64,000 nucleotides of DNA, taken from Branchinecta lynchi. Its lineage: Eukaryota > Arthropoda > Branchiopoda > Anostraca > Branchinectidae. This document shows positions 11,640 to 23,719 of the stretch, piece after piece. Made by a program: the position numbers and the translations under genes. Each line of letters starts with the position of its first letter. Position 1 is the first letter of the stretch. The notes below the pieces were generated by a model, which saw only the letters and a program-made list of their open reading frames with translations, ran no database searches and was not told where the DNA came from. The DNA lies in assembly GCA_023053575.1 (NCBI GenBank), contig JAKZAP010000014.1, forward strand, positions 8,432,001 through 8,496,000, in the 5' to 3' direction.

Positions 11640-12330
11640 TCATAACTCATGGTAAATCTGGGCCCAGCTGTCCATGAACGGGAGGGCGTCGGACCCCTTC
11701 AAAATGCGTATTTACACCTCTTGTTCCTCAAGTAGGCCTATACCAGCTTAGAGTTTGATTCCAGTCACGGTCAAAAACTTTTATGGGCAATTTGGGCCAC
11801 TTGCCCATGCACGGTGAGGTGGGGGGGGGGGGGGGGGTCAACTCCACATATATATCCCCAACCCCCATGACCCAAAAGCACAAAGGAATTTCATCGCCTT
11901 CTTTCAAGTTAGTACCAAGTTAAAAATTTAAAAAAATGGGCAATTTGGGCCCAATTGCCCCTGAACCAAGTGGGGGTTGGGCTTGGGACCAGCAAAAAGT
12001 AAAAAGAGACCCCAATGCTCACAAACCTACCAAGTTTCAACTTGATACCTGTTGATTCCTGTCACGGGTAACGAACTTTACTCCTGGGCAATCTTGGCCC
12101 AGTTGACAATAAATGGGGGATTTCCCAGCCCTAGAATCTACATCGTCCTATATCCAGTTCTGGTCAAGTTATGAACCTTATTCACTGGGCAATCTGGGCC
12201 TTTGCCCCTAAACCGGGTTGGGGTGGGGGCTGGGACCCCCAGAAAGCACAACTAGACTCCAATACCCACAAGTGTACAAAGTTTGAACTTGATACTTGCA
12301 CTGGTTCACTAGTTATGAGCTCCACAAAAT
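11640..12330. repeat. Degenerate tandem repeat with GGGCAAT.TGGGCC cores
   Basis: The core GGGCAATTTGGGCC..TTGCCC or variants of it occurs near 11,785, 11,938, 12,087 and 12,187, with a weaker one near 11,655. Spacing is 100-155 bp. Each core is followed by a G-run and an AA.TTTGA.CTTGATACC.. block. The G-run at 11,820-11,837 is part of this array. It sits between the arms of the large inverted repeat. Confidence 0.6.
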
Positions 12331-12334
12331 ACGG

Positions 12335-12855
12335 TGAAAACCGAAAACTGGAAGCTGCTACAGCGCTCGCAATAGTGGATTGTTCCAAGGAACACTCCAC
12401 TAAAAATTGAGAAATGAATGCTGCTCTAACCCTGGTTTCTCAGTTTCTAGTTTCTTAGTTTCAGCTCGGCGGAATGCTGCCGCAGTAGTGTACATAACAG
12501 ATGTTGATAGACTGAAGATAGAAAAACTTGTAACTTCGCCATAATATTAACGTGTTCTACATTTCTTTGTACGTCGTTGCAAATACAAAAATTTCAGTTT
12601 CTTAAATACTTGCAGCCTATAGATAATAAAAATGTACAGACAATGGAACTCGGTTAGTGTTTCAGAATTGCGTATACCCAAGTATATGAGTAATTTATCA
12701 CCCTCGCGCAAACTTACACGTGAAAAAAGCAAAAGCATGCATTGTAGTAAGTTTCTGTAAGTAGGCCAAAGAGAAGATTTCGGGACCTTGGACAGCTAAG
12801 AATTGGTCCAGGCAGGTTGTGGTCTAACACTAGGATCTGAAAACTGAAATTCATT
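12335..12855. other. No feature recognised
   Basis: Lies between the tandem array and the right inverted arm. Short open frames on both strands are unremarkable. Confidence 0.35.
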
Positions 12856-12859
12856 TCTC

Positions 12860-13215
12860 AGTTTTTATTTTTAGGCTGTGATACTAATTTATTTTGTTAT
12901 AAAAATAATGCATTCCCCCCAGAATTTCAGTTTTCTGATATCGCTATTTAAGACCATTTCTGGCTCGATAGCCACAAAAGTGCAAATGCAGAAATGTAGT
13001 TGCTCTTCACTCTACTACCATGGGGGATCTCAGATTCACCTTACCTTGCCAAAATTACCGTAAAAAGAAAAGAAGAAGTCCTAAAGGTAGATAAGAAGCT
13101 CAAAAAAATTCAAGGTCGTGTTGAACTTCCCTGATTTTTGTCGAATTTTTGAAAAATATTGACTTTTTCGACCGTTAACAATGGAATATTTGGCCGAAAA
13201 TTACAAAAAAATTTT
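12860..13215. repeat. Right arm of the large inverted repeat
   Basis: Reverse complement of 10,395-10,830 with moderate divergence and small indels. Both arms contain sequence that reads as TTACCTTGCCAAAATTACCG and GACCATTTCTG on this strand. The pair may be long terminal inverted repeats of one element or two inverted copies of one repeat. Confidence 0.7.
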
Positions 13216-13524
13216 TTTCGCCGAAGGTCCTAGACACGGGTAGATCATATTGAGAAATTTTCGTCAAGATCAGAGGAATCGATTTTTTTGCCTGGCTTTA
13301 TTTCGCTGGAATGACCCAATTGCTATAAAAATTTGGTTGTACAAAAAATGCTGGTATGTATGTTCCTGGCTCAGTAGGGAACTCGTCACTATCAGCAAGT
13401 CAGACAGATTGTGCGACTTCAGCCTGAGTTTCCTTAACAAATACGTTCCCTTGGGGCTTGGCAGAAACTGGCGGTGTAAGCAAACTAGGTAGATGTATGC
13501 TCCTACACTAAGTTTTGGACTTTT

Positions 13525-14633
13525 TTTTGGGATCCCAAAACTTAAGTGACGGGATACCCATGACTTCGTAAAGTTGTCGGTCCGTCCGTCTGTCTGGTAG
13601 CACGATAACTCTCGAAGGGATTGAGATATTTTTTTGAAACTTGGTGTGAGGATCCGTTGGGTCAAAGTACAGGTGAAGTTCGTAGATGGGCCCCATTGCT
13701 GTATATTTAGGTGTGGGGATTTAGGATTAAGGGACGAAGAAAATAGTTTTAAAAGCCAATGAGTTAATCGATCTGGGGGTAAGGAAAAATGCTGAATCTA
13801 TATATAAAACTTAGTTTCTCGCCGGAAAATTAGTTGGTCCGCAATCCGGCCAAAGCCGGAAATTTTTTAAATGTAAAAGGCTCATTTGAAGTTGATTAAA
13901 TGTTCGATGTATAGGTAAGAAGACATGCTGAATCCTTATATGACAATCATTTTCTACCCGGACAAGCAGTTCTCCCAGAATCCGGCCCAAACCGGAGAAT
14001 TCTTAAAAATAAATGTCTTGTTTGTGGTTGATTAAATATTCGATTTATGGGTAAGAAGACATGCTGAATCCGTATGTGACAATCATTTTCTGCCTGGATA
14101 TATGGTTCGCCCGGGTTCGGGCTGAAACCGGAAGATTTGTTACGAGTGAAATTTTTATCTGAAGTTGATAAGAGGTTTGATGTAGCGGTAAGGAGGCATG
14201 CTGAATCCGTGTATGACAATATTTCCTCGTCGGACAAATAGTTAGCCCGGAATCCGGCCGAAACGAAACCTTTGAAGTTGATTAGATGTTCGATATAGGG
14301 GTAACAGGATACGCTGAGTTTGTTTTTGAGCTTTTTATTTGCCGGATAAGAAGTTCTCCCAGAATTCGGCCGAGACCGGAAATTTGGCAGAAGTAAGGCG
14401 GGAAGTTTTTATCAGTTTCCCCAAAGTAGATATGACGTATAGGGTTATAAACACATGCTGAATCCATATCGGAACTTGGTTTTCTCAGATGATTAGCCAT
14501 TGACCTTAATATTTATCTAAACTGTAGGACTAAAAATGTTCAAGGAGTCCGGAGAAGACCGGATATCTACAAGACGCAATTGTCTGGATGAAATATTAAA
14601 TTTGTGGGATCCCATCGAAACCTTTGGTCTTGT
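13525..14633 (-). mobile_element. Family A array element, copy 2 (minus)
   Basis: On the + strand it begins TTGGGATCCCAAAACTTAAG and ends with a GGGATCCCATCGAAACC block plus TTTGGTCTTGTT. Monomers carry GACATGCTGAATCC, TCCGGCC.AAACCGGA and GTTGATTA.ATGTTCGAT. The tail with CGATAACTCTCGAAGGGA and TTGAAACTTGGTGTGAGGAT follows the first end. The orientation is opposite to the copy at 5.2 kb and the structure is intact end to end. Confidence 0.75.
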
Positions 14634-14639
14634 TGACTT

Positions 14640-15400
14640 AGAAAGCCAAATTGAGATGATTGATTTCGTCGCTAAAGCGTATTTGTTCTACCCGCTGCTT
14701 ATTACCAGATTCTTACGTTGACATCCACATAGCTAGATGTCAGTCCGCATAGTCTGTTTCCTGACAGAACTGACTTTCCATTTTGTTTCTATGATGAGTG
14801 ACTTGTTTTGTATAAGTTTGCTCTGTACGGTGTGTTCCCGAGATGATGAGTATGTTCGAAATACAAGTAAAGATATCACACTATGTCCGCCAACTTGTCA
14901 TCAAATACTTTAGATGTCAGCCATTTAGCAGTCAAATGATGCTGTTTGTTTACCTCACCAGGGCATTGCGACGGGACATGTTTTTACGTACACGCATTTT
15001 GAAGAGCAGCTGAGTGCTCAGCACTTCATCACTTCGAGCCGGAACAGGATAATAGCACTTCGTTGTGTCTTCGCATCACACTACATCATGCCGCTGGGTT
15101 TAGGAAGTTACACTTCATATAAGTTGCTAAACTAGCCGTTTTGAATCTGGCTCACAGTAAACCGTTCAGTCCCTGTGGCTATGCGTACTCCTCTTGGTTA
15201 TGGTTACCCCCTCGACTAATAAGTCACCTCTCACTATGTCTGTGCAGTGGCGATTCTATCATTGTTTCCCCTAAAGGTATTCAGATCATTGGGTGTTTTG
15301 GGATGTCTTGTCTGTTTGCATTGCGGCTGGTCGTGAGCGCTTATTGAGTGTATCGCGGCGCTGATTGTTATGTATTAGTGGTATCCAGCAATCTGTTTGG
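14640..15400. other. Intergenic, nothing recognised
   Basis: No repeat partner elsewhere in the window that I can see, and no exon-like frame with usable splice borders. Confidence 0.35.
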
Positions 15401-15403
15401 ATG

Positions 15404-15880
15404 GTCACTTGGTAGTAATGTGAGATGGTTCCATAGGTGGTCGATTGGTGGTTAGAAGAGGTCAATATGGATTCACATGTAAGTTAGCTTGCTCATGTCA
15501 TTATGTCTGTTTGTAATTTGAGGGTGGTATGGCGGTGAAGATTTGCGGAATGTACGCACACGTGGGCAGTTGATGACTAGGTAGAAATGTGAGATTGTTT
15601 CATAGATGGTCCATTGTCGATTGGTGGTTGGAACAGCTCAATATGGATTCAGATGTAAGTTAGCCTGCACGTGTCATTATGCCTGTCGGTAGTCTGAGGG
15701 TGGTGGTATGGTCTTGAAGATTTGCTGAATGTATGCACATGTGGTCTATTGTTCACCAAGTATTAATGTGAGGAGGTTCATTTGATGGTCAGCTGGTGGT
15801 TAAAAGAGGTCGGCATGAGTTTACATGAAGATGGGTTTACCACGTGTTGTTATGCTTCTCGGAACGTCAGAATCGGAATC
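15404..15880. repeat. About 175-bp tandem repeat, nearly three units
   Basis: The block GGTAG.AATGTGAGAT..TT and its variant TATTAATGTGAGGAGGTT recur near 15,411, 15,581 and 15,761. Each is followed by GGTGGTT.GAA.AG.TCAATATGG and CATGTAAGTTAGC or a variant, then TGAAGATTTGC.GAATGTA. The third unit is partial and more diverged. Confidence 0.75.
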
Positions 15881-16219
15881 ACGGGTTCCCCCTCTATGCA
15901 GAAGTTGGTACGCTAGATTTGGTGTGCTATGATGTGTCATTCTGCTGACTGCTTGTAGCCTGTAGGCTAGTAAAGGGATAAGGTGTCATTCATGACACAT
16001 GTGTAGTTGACGTGTGCGTTCCAAGTTGGATTTGTCCATATATGGGGTTTTCCGAAGATTACCTTTAATCACTGTTGCGACAGTATCAGAAGTTTCGTAA
16101 AATATAGCACAAGGGATGCTCAGTCTCAACAGACAACACTTCCTATGTTATCTGTAACTGGTACAGAATATTTCGATTATAAGTGTTGTGTTTCAGGATC
16201 TCAGGCGAAAAAAAAATCA

Positions 16220-16800
16220 AGCTAATTGAAGGGGAGACATGCAGAATCGCTACCTGAAAGCAACGGACAAATAATTTGCTCGAATCGGGCACATCTGGAA
16301 TTGTGAATATTAGAAGTTTTAACTGAAGTCGGATATATTGTCGAAATAGGGATAAGAACATTGCTGGATCGGAATACTTTACTTTATTGCCCTGTCGGAC
16401 CAGTGTTCAGCCTAACTCCGGCAAAAAACGGAATATCGGTATATGCCCATACTTTTTTTAAGTGGTTTGGTGTTGGTAGTGGGGCAAGCTGACATGCTGA
16501 ATCGATGTATCTGTTGTTTTGTTCTGCTTGATACGAAGGAATCCGTCGAAACCCGGAAATTCGGTAGACATCGTGTCGTGTTATATAATTTGTTCCGGTG
16601 TTCGGAATTCCAGTATAGGGTTAAGAAGACATGGAGATCAGTTTCCGGCCTCTTTTCCTACGAGGCCGATAGTTATGCCGGAATGTGGCAATAGTTCGTT
16701 AGTTGTAATACATATCTTTCATCTGGCTATCCTTGTCGGTATAGAGGAAATAAGATTTAAGGATAATCCTCCTATCAGCCTTGTTCAACTGCTGGGTAAA
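16220..16800 (-). repeat. Degenerate family A monomers
   Basis: Repeated ACATGCTGAATCG or ACATGCAGAATCG blocks, CGAAACCCGGAAATTCGG and GTTAAGAAGACATGG recall family A monomers on the minus strand. Neither GGGATCCC end is present. One more isolated block (AACATGCTGAATCGTTG) is at about 17,766. Confidence 0.5.
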
Positions 16801-16809
16801 TGTTGCAAT

Positions 16810-17095
16810 TAACAGAGGCGATACTAGCAAATGTTTTCCGGGTTGGGGGGGGGGGCAAGGTATTTACCGACTAGCTGGTTATTTTTACCGACTGTTTTTG
16901 CAAAAAAGAAGACTGTTTTTGCAGAAAAACGACTGTTTTAAGAAAAAATCTACTGTTTTTACGAAGATCGCGTCGCTTCGCGCCAACTCAGTTATTTTTT
17001 AACCACTGGCCGACAACACTTTTACCCACTGGCCGACAAAATTAGGGGGGGGGGGCGCGTCCCCCTCCATACGTGATTCCCCTGACGATCAGAAT
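16810..17095. mobile_element. MITE-like element (AGAGGCGT ends), copy 2
   Basis: Starts AGAGGCGATACTAGCAAATG and ends CACGTATGG-type sequence (on the minus strand) next to CCCCTGACG. Inside are a G-run, the GACTGTTTTT repeats seen in copy 1, TCGCGTCGCTTCGCGCC and a second G-run at about 17,045-17,055. Confidence 0.55.
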
Positions 17096-17158
17096 CTGAC
17101 GTAAACCGGAATTTTGGAAAGAACAAAACATTCGATGAAACTTACTATGTGCATGGAC

Positions 17159-17730
17159 CCATAAATTTCCTGTAATGACTCGCCATTCAGGGGGCTTGTC
17201 ATTTCCTATGCTTTTATGTTGCTATGTTGCCCGAGCCTCACCTAGTTTCCAAAAATCCCGCTTGGGTCGAATCGGCGTTCTTGCTCAGATAGACAATAAG
17301 TTTTCCCCATATCCCGCTAATTCTTCTACCCAATTTTTACGTAGTTTCATTCCATCATTTATTTCTGGTAATTTCTTGTAAGTGTATTAGTTCATTTGTT
17401 TCTTGCGTGTCTGTGTATTTTGTAAATTTGTATTCCTTTTCTAGCTTTTAGCTATTTGGATTAAACTTGATTGATTGATTGATTGATAGACAAAATTGCC
17501 AGCATGCCACCAGGTACCTAAGCTAGGAGAGAAGATCCAAGATACTCTTCCAATACAGAGAAATATTCCTAGTTCACCATAACAGCTGCGAAAAATTTTG
17601 ACTATCTGGATAGTCGGGTATTTTATCCCCGTGGGTATTTCTCGAACTATCTGACGCTCGGTCAAGAGCGCATCAGAAATCTCTTATTGACAAGCCCCCG
17701 GAATGGCGAGTCATTACAGGAAAATTATGA
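17159..17730. mobile_element. Element with about 40-bp terminal inverted repeats
   Basis: The left end contains TGTAATGACTCGCCATTC followed by AGGGGGCTTGTCA. The right end is its inverse, TGACAAGCCCCCGGAATGG followed by CGAGTCATTACA. Both are extended outward by TTTCC/GGAAA and an ATAAATT/AATTAT-like edge. The interior contains a (TGAT)n run (17,468-17,488) preceded by TTTTAGCTATTTGGATTAAA, a LINE-like 3' tail. No transposase frame was recognised. Confidence 0.65.
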
Positions 17731-17975
17731 GTCCCTTCTATGTGGTGTATATATAGATAAAAAACATGCTGAATCGTTGTTAAAGGTAACATTACAAACC
17801 GTGTTTATTATACTATGTAAGAGTCAAAGAAGCATCCGCTGACTTATCCGATATCACAATGATAAACGGAAAAGTTGGCATATGTTTTTTCGGCTCTTCT
17901 TGTATGCATAACGTTTACTGCGTAAGGTCAATAGGTAACATTGTAAGTGTTATCTGTTGAAACCGCGTATTCTTT

Positions 17976-19092
17976 GTTTGGGATCCCAAAACGTAAGTGG
18001 AGGGATACCTATGACATCGTAAAAGTTGTCCGTCTGTCCGTCTGTAAGCACGAGAACTCTCGAAGGGAATGAGATACTTTGATGAAACTTGGTGTGAGGA
18101 TTCGTTCGGTCGTCGGACCAGTCAAGTTCGTAGATGGGCTTTGTAGCCCTACATTTAGGGGTGGGGGTTCAAATTATGGGGCAAACAAATATTTTGAAAC
18201 AGCTAATTTGATATTCGATTATGGGGTAAGAAGACATGCTGAACACGATGTTGAAAACCATTTTGTCATCGGACAAGTAGTTCGCCCGGAATCCGGCCAA
18301 AACCGGAAAGTTTGTTAAAAGTAAAAGTTTTATTTGAAGTTGATTAAATGTTCGATTAAGGGGTAGGAAGACATGCTGAGGACGATGGTGAAAACCATTT
18401 TCTCGACGGACAAGTAGTTCGCCCGGAATCCGGCCGAAACCGGAAAGTTTGTTAAAATTATAAGTTTTATTTGGAGTTGATTAGATGTTCGATTTACGGC
18501 AAGAAGACATGCTGAACACTTATGTGAACAAATTTTCTACCTGGACATGTAGTTCCCCCCGAATCCGGCCAAAACCGGAAAATTGTTAGAAGCTTAAGTT
18601 TTATTTGTAGTTGGTTAGATAACCGATTTAAGGGTAAGAAGAGATGCTGAATCCGTGTTTGACAATCATATTTTACCCGGAAATATAGTTCGACCGGAAT
18701 CCGGCTGGAGTCGGAAAATTTGTTATAAGTTAAATTTTTATTTGAAGTTGATTAGATGTTCATTATTGGGGAAAGAAGATACCCTGAGTTCGTTTTTGAG
18801 CTTTCTTTTTTCGCCGGACAAGTAGTTCTGGAGTTCGGCCGAAACCAGGAAAGTGGCAGAAGTGGCAGGAAGTTTTCGTCAAAACAGATATGACTTATAG
18901 GGGTAAACACACATGCTGAATCCATATCTGAACTTGGTTTTCTCAGGTGACTAGCTATTTGACCTTAATCTGTTTCTGAATTTTAATTGTAAAAATGTTC
19001 CTGGTGATCAGATGGATCTGGCTAAGACAAGACCCAGTTGTCTGGATCAGATATTGAATTTTTGGGATCCCATCGAAACCTTTGGTCTTGTT
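17976..19092 (-). mobile_element. Family A array element, copy 3 (minus)
   Basis: Complete from TTTGGGATCCCAAAACGTAA to GGGATCCCATCGAAACCTTT GGTCTTG. It has about five monomers, each with GACATGCTGAA, GTAGTTCGCCCGGAATCCGG and GTTGATTAGATGTTCGAT. The first two monomers are nearly identical to those of the 5.2-kb copy, which suggests fairly recent spread or exchange between copies. Confidence 0.75.
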
Positions 19093-19094
19093 TT

Positions 19095-20020
19095 ATCTGT
19101 TATAACTTCTGACATTGCAGCAACATCGCACACTTGTCCATCGACGCGTTCGTCTCTTGACTTTTGGTCGGCGCTTGCGTGAAAAGTAGCTCTCAACAAA
19201 AATGTCAGCGCTTTACTGATCTGCCCTCCATCGCGCGACCCGCCCGGGTAGTCTTCATTGGGCCCATAATAATGGCTTTTAAGGATTGCCTTTAGGCACC
19301 CACTGTAGTCAGAGATTGCCTAAATTTTAGATGGAGCCACTTGTCACGCGCGGTTTCTTGAAACAGTACATCTTTATTTTGGGTTGCATGCCCAATAACG
19401 TTGTGGGTGGCTGTCCTGGTAGATCGTGTAAGATCGCTTTGGGCTGAGAAGAATTTGCCATAGGACAGCTCCTCTTGCAACCGTTTGGGTCAGGCAGTTG
19501 TTGTAGGTACGGGTTCCGTCTTGTTTTGAGATTAGTTAAACCTCTACGTTGGTAGCTTGATGTCTGGAGGTCAGTGTTTCCATTGGCAAAATGATTAAAT
19601 TAGACACATTCGTTTATAGCTATGAGAGAGATCCTTGTTTTAATATACACTACTTGATTAGCACACACGAGGCGTGTCTGAAACCTGTCAAATGGTTGCT
19701 CGAAGGCTGATAACTTGCAGTTAAAACGAAGGTTTCGCTTGCAAAGCAAACTGGTGCTGCGATCTGGTGAAGCTGATTTTATGGAACAAGGTGTCGTGGT
19801 TGGAAAAAGCAGACCTGGATGAAGGTGGCACGCATTGTTCCTAATAGAGCGCTTCCAGTTAAAGTTTAGTTTCCGGGGATATACCTTTTCGGGGAAGAAG
19901 AGGAAGTAAATGGCTTGGAATTGGAGTTGAGTTTCCGAATTTAGGGGCGTCATCTGGATTACAAAATAATTCTATCATCTAATATCCTGTGTAGAAGGAT
20001 CAAAAGCTAAAAACTTGGTC
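19095..20020. other. Intergenic with unidentified open frames
   Basis: A 117-codon minus-strand frame (19,600-19,953) and a 62-codon one (19,292-19,480) are the longest here. I recognise no domain in either, and neither has convincing splice borders or a strong start context. They may be fragments of an old element. Confidence 0.3.
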
Positions 20021-20025
20021 AATAC

Positions 20026-20236
20026 CGAGGGGCTACCCACACCCCGCCAGGCCGTTTACCTGCTGTAAACCCTTTTCCGGTAACGCCCGAAATAAGGGGT
20101 TCCGGCGATAAATTAGGCGAATCATCTTTCAAAATGTTTCAAACATCCTAATTTTAATCTTCTAACACGTGGTGGTAACCGGTGTCAGCCGGTGCCGGCA
20201 CGTATACTAAAATCAAGAGTGGGCAACCCCTCGGTT
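20026..20236. mobile_element. MITE-like element (GTTGCCCACTCTCG ends), copy 1
   Basis: The right end reads GAGAGTGGGCAACCCCTCG or close to it. The left end is the diverged GAGGGGCTACCCACACCCC. The centre is rich in GGTGCCGG/CCGGCACC palindromes and has TAAATTAGGCG and TTCTAACACGTGG blocks shared with the other copies (20.9, 26.4, 30.25, 40.4 and 61.9 kb). Confidence 0.65.
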
Positions 20237-20559
20237 AAAACGATTGAGTAATTTTCTGTAGTTGGAGAAGGATTACAATGAAGAAACTTGTTTAGAAAGA
20301 ATTTCTGGTGCTACATTTCTTTAAGATGGTAATGTCGTTGGTTCGTGCCCCACTAAGCCTGAACATACTAATGCTATAATTAGTGTTTTTAAACCCTGAA
20401 ACATATTTTTCACGGGGGACCGGAGCAACGTGCAAGGAGTAGTAGTAACTGAGCATGACTGAACCATTTTTACTAAAAATTGGCGTAGCTTCTTGGTTCG
20501 TTGGCCTCTTTGAAAGCGTGGTCCGATTTATTGGAGGCCGGAATCACTAAATGCTCTTG

Positions 20560-20640
20560 TAAATCAATCAGTCAATTTTATTTAAACAAATAGGATAAAG
20601 CTAGAAGAAGTCGTCTTCTATAATAATTGCCTATTCTCTG
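20560..20640 (-). repeat. LINE-type 3' tail
   Basis: On the minus strand, CTAGCTTTATCC..TTTGTTTAAATAAAATTGAC leads into a short (TGAT)n stretch. It resembles the tail inside the 17.2-kb element. Confidence 0.35.
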
Positions 20641-20911
20641 TTCGTAGTTTGTGGCTGTGGGCTGGGAGAGGAGGCTCTACGTGAAAGATTGACAGCCTTT
20701 ATTTTTAGACTTTCAGGGTGTATGTGATCTATTTGAACCTAGGCCTACTTCTGGTGAAAATGTATGGTCAGAATTTTCCATCTAAGTTGTCTGCACTTTC
20801 ATCACTAGCCTGTCTGCGGGGTTGGTTGAGAAATTCTCGACTTTTCCGTACAGAACTTTTCCAACAACACAAAATCCAGGCAGGAATTTGATTTTGCGAC
20901 TGTCGTCTGCC

Positions 20912-21085
20912 TGTATCCGATGGGTTACACGCTCTAGATTTTATTGTACGACAAGTGCCCGGTGCAACTGTGCCGGGTCGGTGCCAGCTGACGACAGCCG
21001 GAACCGGTGGTTTCGGTTGATACCGGACAGTGCCGAGGAAGTGTGTACAGCAGATTCCGGGAAGTGGGTGAACCCTCGCCTGAAC
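20912..21085. mobile_element. MITE-like element (GTTGCCCACTCTCG family), copy 2
   Basis: Contains ATTGTACGACAAGTGCCCGG on the left and TGTACAGCAGATTCCGGGAA followed by GTGGGTGAACCCTCG on the right, with GGAACCGGTGGTTTCGGTTG in the centre. The ends are more diverged than in the 61.9-kb copy. Confidence 0.55.
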
Positions 21086-21089
21086 CCGC

Positions 21090-22120
21090 TAACATATTGC
21101 GCGACACGTTTTCAGTCATGTAGCAGACGAATGCAACGAAAGAGATCCCAATAATGTTCAACAAACCCTAGAAGCACCATTCCTCGGGTCTGTGCAGAGA
21201 GTTACAGCCTATCCAACCAAAACAGGAAGGGGCATAGGCCTACACAACTAATTTAAAATTCTGAGGTATAGTCTTTCGACTTCAAGACAGAAGCAATTAA
21301 TCTGAACCTGTAAATTGCTGGAAATGTTTTTTTCTTTTTAATTTTATAACCATAGTTTTGTAGAAAAGTTTTTAAAAAAAATCAAGAATGAGAGCTTTGA
21401 CGGCTTCAAACTTTAGCTGTAAAAACAAATCTTGCTTCCGGTTCATTGGCTTTTGCAAGAATCAACGAATATCATGCGAGACTCGTTTTTTTGTGTTCAA
21501 ACTTTGAAGCTTTTAAGCTCTCATTTCCAAGGAAACTTTTTATAAAAATGTGATTATACAAATAAGAAAGAGCCAGGTTAACGTTTCCATCAATTTCCAT
21601 GCTCAGTAGTTACCAAATGCCGACAGTCGAAAGTCCTATACCTCCCAATCTTGAATGGTTTTGTTATGCACCAATTATGATTGTTTAGAAAAATCTGTTT
21701 TCGTCGGATAGGTTGCAATCTTCTACTGTTAAGAAACTCCTGGCTCCAAGGTCTTGTCAGCGGTAACCAAGCCAACTCTGCTCCATTTCTTTGGTCACCC
21801 ATTGGTGAAAAAGTCGTCGAAGCCAGGAGTATGCACTGATTATAAGAAAGAGACATCACGCGCCCCTTCTTGTGCCAACAATCCGCGACTGCTCTCCGCT
21901 CAAGGTTCCTTCAGTAAAGGGCGCGCTATAATACACTTATAATGTGTCAGAAATTAAAGAAATGCGCAGCGTCGATTTCACGCATAGCTGAGCTCAATCT
22001 GCGGTGAATGAGGATTATGCTATAGAGATTTGCGGTTGGCGCATGGACTTCAAGGTGGGTTTCGTCGATCCACGCCGCTCCGGAACGAGGGCTGGAGCAA
22101 AGGTTACCTGGACCTTAGAC
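21090..22120. other. Intergenic, nothing recognised
   Basis: An 89-codon minus-strand frame (21,590-21,859) has no motif I can name. An imperfect inverted pairing of TTTTTA/AAAGCTTT blocks (21,360-21,540) is AT-rich and not convincing. Confidence 0.3.
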
Positions 22121-22124
22121 TTTA

Positions 22125-22402
22125 GGTTGCGTTCCAGGAACTTAACAACTGTTAACAATTGTTAACTTTACTTCGGAGCGGAGCTAACTGCAGCTTTAAC
22201 GATCGTTAACTTTTCCCGATTCTACACCTGTTAACTATTTTGTCACGATTCTCACCGACCATCGTTACAAAATAGATAACAATCGTTAAGCTCTGGAACG
22301 GAAATCCTAGGTGTGTGGAGCTTAGATTTCGAAATAGAAACCTGGACCGCAAAAGGTTAACAACTGTTAACAATCGTTAAGTTCTGGAACGCAACCTTAG
22401 TT
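22125..22402. mobile_element. MITE-like element (GTTGCGTTCCAG ends)
   Basis: Left end AGGTTGCGTTCCAGGAACTT followed by AACAACTGTTAAC. The right end is its inverse, ending AAGTTCTGGAACGCAACCT. The terminal inverted repeat is over 40 bp, and the interior is full of GTTAAC/TTAACGATCGTTAA palindromes. About 278 bp, no coding capacity. I see no second copy in the window. Confidence 0.75.
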
Positions 22403-22424
22403 CCATATTTGATGGTGCAAAACG

Positions 22425-22508
22425 GATACGTCAGCTGAATTTTATTGGAGCTATATTTCGGCCCTTCTTGGCAATGGTCCTCTTCAAGCTCAAACCGCTC
22501 AAGTTGGA
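22425..22508 (-). ncRNA. Degenerate hammerhead-like repeat (minus)
   Basis: On the minus strand it reads TTGAAGA, GGACCATTGCC..AAGGGCC, GAAA, TATAGCT..., ending CAGCTGACGTATCCGTTTT. This follows the order of the motif at 51,478-51,543, but the first core box is broken (CTTGAAGA instead of CTGANGA) and stem I pairing is poor, so it is unlikely to be active. Confidence 0.45.
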
Positions 22509-22509
22509 A

Positions 22510-23365
22510 AAAACGAACTTGTGGGAAACACAAGATTCCCTTGTGTTTCCGAACCACGCACTAGCAGGCTTTCTTCAGAAGTGACCTAATAATCTGGAAT
22601 TGAACATTACCTGAGCTTCGCTTCGTTAGCCATTAAAATGTACGCTTTTGATGAAATTCAGATTTTTTTTGTCGGTATGAATTTGCCTTGTCAGGCCAGC
22701 AATGCATATGTGAACTTCACTGCTAGTGAACAAATCGAAAATCCTTTGTCAGAGTCAATATAATTCAGTGTTACGAATCCAAGAAATAAGTATAAGCATC
22801 TGGCTTTTCAGTTAAACTTTAAGGTCCTCTTTGACCTGCTTTAGCCGCGATGAAGGTTCCACTCTTAATGTCTCCAGTTACAGCTGGGAGCGATACCCTA
22901 TTTGTCCATGTACCTTGTTACCCCCGTGCTGTCATAATTTCTAAGTTATTCAGGAATGAGGAGCCCGGAGGTCATTTGTTCACAGAGATCGTGACAAGGG
23001 TCCGATCCGTGTGAACACGACAATGAAACTTCCCTCGCGGGCATCTCACTCTTCTCAAGTAATGGCTTCCCGCTATTTGGCTTTATGTTTGCATGCATTT
23101 CGGGCACACTGTGCAATCAGATAAAAATAACATGGATTGAAGATAATTTCATCACGGATTGTTAACGAGGAGGGAACGGTTATGTCTTGTTAAGCACCCT
23201 GGTGTTGTCAGTCAGGAAACGGATTCCGAGGACGAAGGCGTTAAGATCTGGCACTTTCTAGGTTTAGGGTAGAGGCTTAAAGGTTAATGGAATAGGGCTG
23301 GAATACGAAAATGTAGCTAAGAATCACTAATGTGTTAATCCATTGCTCCGTTATCTGTTAATAAG
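22510..23365. other. Intergenic, nothing recognised
   Basis: No exon, RNA gene or repeat partner that I can support. Confidence 0.35.
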
Positions 23366-23366
23366 G

Positions 23367-23719
23367 TTTTTGGGATCCCAAAACGGAAGTGGAGGGATAC
23401 CTATAAGATCGTAAAGTTGGATTTATGAAATCTCGCCGGACAATTAGTTCGGCCGGAATCCGGCCAAAACCAGAGAATTTATTTTGACGATTTGCTTCGT
23501 CAAAATAGATATGACTTAAAGGGCTAAACACACATGCTGAATCCATATCTGAACTTGGTTTTCTCATATGATTAGCTATTTTGCCTTAATCTTTTTCTAA
23601 ATTTTAATAGTAAAAGTGTTCAAGGAGTCTGGCGAAGAATGGATCTGGCGAAGACAAGACCCAATTGCCTGGATAAAATTTGAACTTTTGGGATCCCATC
23701 GAAACCTTTGGTCTTGTTT
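23367..23719 (-). mobile_element. Family A array element, internally deleted copy
   Basis: Both ends are present (TTTTGGGATCCCAAAACGGA and GGGATCCCATCGAAACCTTT), but only about one monomer remains (AATTAGTTCGGCCGGAATCC, CACACATGCTGAATCC). Most of the tail and array are missing. Confidence 0.7.
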
